Below are positions 7,688 through 9,117 of a stretch of DNA of 9,117 nt, in pieces. Position 1 is the stretch's first letter; each line of letters opens with the position of its first letter. A program made the translations under genes and the position numbers. Under the pieces are notes generated by a model. The model was not told the DNA's origin. It worked only from the letters and a program-made list of their open reading frames with translations, and did not search any database. The DNA is from Betaproteobacteria bacterium (GTDB lineage: Bacteria; Pseudomonadota; Gammaproteobacteria; Burkholderiales; Ferrovaceae). The stretch covers positions 1-9,117 of the forward strand of contig JAGWPH010000286.1 in assembly GCA_028870615.1 (NCBI GenBank), written 5' to 3'.

Positions 7688-8068
7688 TCAGACCGATTGC
7701 AACGGAATCCTGAATCCCTGGCGTTTGATACGGTTGTTGGCATCCACATAGACAAGTCGGGGTTCGAAGGTTTCGAGCTCGGCTTCAGTGTAGGAGGCAT
7801 AAATTGCAATGATCAGGATATCTCCGACTTGCGCTTTTCGGGCAGCCGCACCGTTGACCGAAATCATTCCGGAACCACGCTGTCCCCGAATGGCGTAAGT
7901 GGTAAAGCGATTGCCGTTGTTGACATTGTAAATGTCAATTTGCTGGTATTCATGAATGTCGGCAGCATCCAACAGGTCTTCGTCAATGGCACATGAACCC
8001 TCGTAACCCAGCTCTGATTGGGTTACGGTCACTCGATGAAGCTTGGCTTTAAGCATTGTCCGTTGCAT
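7688..8068 (-). CDS. panD: Aspartate 1-decarboxylase (pyruvoyl-dependent) proenzyme
   Basis: PanD makes beta-alanine from L-aspartate, for pantothenate and CoA synthesis in the cytoplasm. It is a self-processing proenzyme: YEGSC places the cleavage bond at Gly24-Ser25, and Ser25 becomes the pyruvoyl group. Length (126) and numbering match E. coli PanD at Lys9, His11, Tyr22, Arg54, Thr57, Tyr58, Asn72 and Ile86, so an active enzyme is expected. That numbering also decides the start at the ATG complementary to 8066-8068, not the in-frame Met5. The upstream AAAGGG is only about three bases from the ATG, which is a short spacing. The gene is convergent with etfA and divergent from nadC. No panB or panC is adjacent in the window. 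Confidence 0.97.
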   Translation of the reverse strand: MQRTMLKAKLHRVTVTQSELGYEGSCAIDEDLLDAADIHEYQQIDIYNVNNGNRFTTYAIRGQRGSGMISVNGAAARKAQVGDILIIAIYASYTEAELETFEPRLVYVDANNRIKRQGFRIPLQSV

Positions 8069-8219
8069 GGGCCCTTTATCCAGATAAGTCCATCACACTT
8101 CTGTAATACGGTCACGCAGGCAGTTTACGCAAATGCGCCCATTCCTGCCACAATTATTGCATCGCAGCAGAACGTAATACTATCAGTATTTTCGACAACT
8201 TCAATAAGAAAAGGTTTAT
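8069..8219. promoter_or_regulatory. Divergent promoter region between panD and nadC
   Basis: These 151 bases hold no gene that I can support. For panD on the minus strand, TTGCGT (complement of 8127-8132) and TATTAC (complement of 8103-8108) are 18 bases apart and would start a transcript about 28 bases before the ATG. For nadC on the plus strand, TTGCAT (8157-8162) and TATCAG (8181-8186) are also 18 apart, with about 27 bases of leader. All four boxes are imperfect (3-4 of 6), so these are candidates only. The nadC ribosome site is weak: AAAGG, about six bases before the ATG at 8220. Confidence 0.4.
8176..8190. repeat. Perfect inverted repeat at the nadC promoter (candidate operator)
   Basis: AATACT and AGTATT are exact reverse complements, separated by ATC. 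The 15-base dyad covers the proposed nadC -10 box, where a repressor would be expected to act. It is too short and AT-rich for a terminator, and no T run follows on either strand. NAD genes are often controlled by NrtR, NiaR or NadQ-type regulators, but I cannot match this dyad to any of them. Confidence 0.35.
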
Positions 8220-9077
8220 ATGAGTGTCCCTAACAACCCGCCTCCTGTGGCGAATATAACCCAGCAGGTCCGGGCGGCCCTGGAAGAAGACGTCGGCAGC
8301 GGCGACCGAACGGCGGCACTGTTACCTGAAGCGTTGTATGCCCACGCGACCGCGACAGTTCGTGAAGCGGCCATTCTGTGTGGGCAACCCTGGTTTGAGG
8401 CCGTTTTTGAACAAGTGTGTGGATCCGTCGAAATTGAGTGGCACACCACAGAAGGGGCGCAGGTGCGGCCTAATCAGACCGTAGTGACGGTACACGGGCC
8501 CGCGCGATCATTATTGACGGCAGAACGAACGGCGCTTAATTTTCTGCAAACGCTCTCGGCCGTAGCCACCCAAACACATCGTTTTGTGCAAGCGGTGGCG
8601 GGTTGCCGCGCCCAAATTGTGGATACCCGAAAAACGCTTCCCGGGCTGCGTTTGGCTGAAAAATATGCCGTGCGCGTTGGGGGTGGCACCAACCATCGGA
8701 TGGGTCTTTATGACGGAATCCTGATCAAGGAAAATCACATTGTTACGTCCGGCGATCTTACCGCTGCCGTGAAAAAGGCTTTGGCTACCGCGCCACCAGG
8801 CGTTTTTGTGCAGGTGGAAGTCGAGACGTTACCAGAATTGGGGGAGGCGCTTGCAGCAGGCGCTCCGATGATTCTGCTGGACAACATGACACTGGCGCAG
8901 CAACATCGAGCGGTTAGTATGACTGGAGGCCGGGCAATTCTGGAAGTTTCGGGAGGGGTGACGCTGGACACCGTACGCGCCATTGCCGAAACTGGAGTGG
9001 ATCGGATTTCGATTGGAAGCCTGACAAAAGACATTAAGGCAGTTGATTTTTCAATGATATTTCAAATAGATGAATAA
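8220..9077 (+). CDS. nadC: Nicotinate-nucleotide pyrophosphorylase (quinolinate phosphoribosyltransferase)
   Basis: NadC converts quinolinate and PRPP to nicotinate mononucleotide, CO2 and pyrophosphate, the entry point of de novo NAD synthesis. The 285-residue length is normal. Motifs in order: EDVGSGDRT (23-31), ERTALNFLQ (102-110, with Arg103), DTRKTLPGLR (135-144, with Arg137 and Lys138), Lys148, GGGTNHRMGLYDG (154-166) with His159 and Arg160, LIKENH (168-173), VEVETL (199-204) and LDNM (220-223). SGG (244-246) follows, then GSLTKDIKAVDFSM (266-279), which has the beta/gamma-proteobacterial look. All expected quinolinate- and PRPP-binding residues are present. The ATG at 8220 gives the usual short N-terminal leader before the EDVGSGD segment. 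Downstream sequence is too short to show whether nadA or nadB follows. Confidence 0.97.
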   Translation: MSVPNNPPPVANITQQVRAALEEDVGSGDRTAALLPEALYAHATATVREAAILCGQPWFEAVFEQVCGSVEIEWHTTEGAQVRPNQTVVTVHGPARSLLTAERTALNFLQTLSAVATQTHRFVQAVAGCRAQIVDTRKTLPGLRLAEKYAVRVGGGTNHRMGLYDGILIKENHIVTSGDLTAAVKKALATAPPGVFVQVEVETLPELGEALAAGAPMILLDNMTLAQQHRAVSMTGGRAILEVSGGVTLDTVRAIAETGVDRISIGSLTKDIKAVDFSMIFQIDE

Positions 9078-9094
9078 TATTATTGATGTAGAAT

Positions 9095-9117
9095 ATGAGC
9101 GTCCTGCCACTTGCGAT
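9095..9117 (+). CDS. Possible start of another gene (partial, uncertain)
   Basis: An ATG at 9095, 17 bases after the nadC stop, opens a frame reading MSVLPLA to the window end. There is no clear ribosome site before it. A co-transcribed NAD gene such as nadA or nadB would be a natural neighbour, but seven residues cannot identify a family. Confidence 0.2.

Noticed and set aside
7697..7996. Plus-strand open frame of 99 codons opposite panD
   Set aside because: It is antisense to a complete PanD whose residue numbering matches the family exactly.
1..9117. Search by eye for CRISPR repeats, transposon ends, tRNA genes, toxin-antitoxin pairs and phage genes
   Set aside because: No spaced direct repeats, terminal inverted repeats, tRNA-like sequence or small gene pairs were seen; the region is filled by ordinary metabolic genes.

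Overview
The window is a compact, intron-free, mid-GC stretch of bacterial chromosome with Shine-Dalgarno-preceded genes. The proteins look proteobacterial, most likely beta- or gamma-proteobacterial: the EtfB N-terminus, the NadC C-terminal motif and an E. coli-length PanD all fit. This placement rests on recognised family features, not on a search. No tRNA, rRNA, CRISPR array, insertion sequence, phage or plasmid gene was seen, and no gap between genes is longer than about 150 bases.

Layout. Bases 1-1166 (minus) hold the 5' two thirds of a folate gene: a PabB (aminodeoxychorismate synthase component I) domain running into the first residues of a PabC-like lyase domain, cut by the window edge. 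A 93-base divergent promoter region separates it from a five-gene plus-strand cluster at 1260-7681. The cluster reads: D-malate/tartrate dehydrogenase (dmlA/ttuC family), a FadN-type 3-hydroxyacyl-CoA dehydrogenase/enoyl-CoA hydratase fusion, a FadA-type thiolase, then etfB and etfA. Gaps of 21, 12, 49 and 10 bases suggest one transcript. The cluster converges tail to tail on panD (minus, 7688-8068), with only 6 bases between the two stop codons. After a 151-base divergent promoter region comes nadC (plus, 8220-9077). A possible start of a further plus-strand gene lies in the last 23 bases.

How the genes fit together. FadN plus FadA supply the hydration, second oxidation and thiolysis steps of beta-oxidation. 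EtfBA would carry electrons from an acyl-CoA dehydrogenase to the respiratory quinone pool through ETF-quinone oxidoreductase. Neither the acyl-CoA dehydrogenase, the CoA ligase nor the quinone oxidoreductase is in the window. The leading 2-hydroxy-dicarboxylate decarboxylating dehydrogenase is not a standard beta-oxidation gene, and its presence at the head of the cluster is the main metabolic puzzle here. The flanking genes serve vitamin and cofactor synthesis: pabB(C) for folate, panD for beta-alanine, pantothenate and CoA, nadC for NAD. CoA and NAD are cofactors used by the central operon, but this may be coincidence.

I found no clearly novel system. The points most worth checking are the operon composition, candidate operator dyads in the two divergent promoter regions, a nine-base homopolymer inside pabB, and the nearly abutting convergent ends of etfA and panD.
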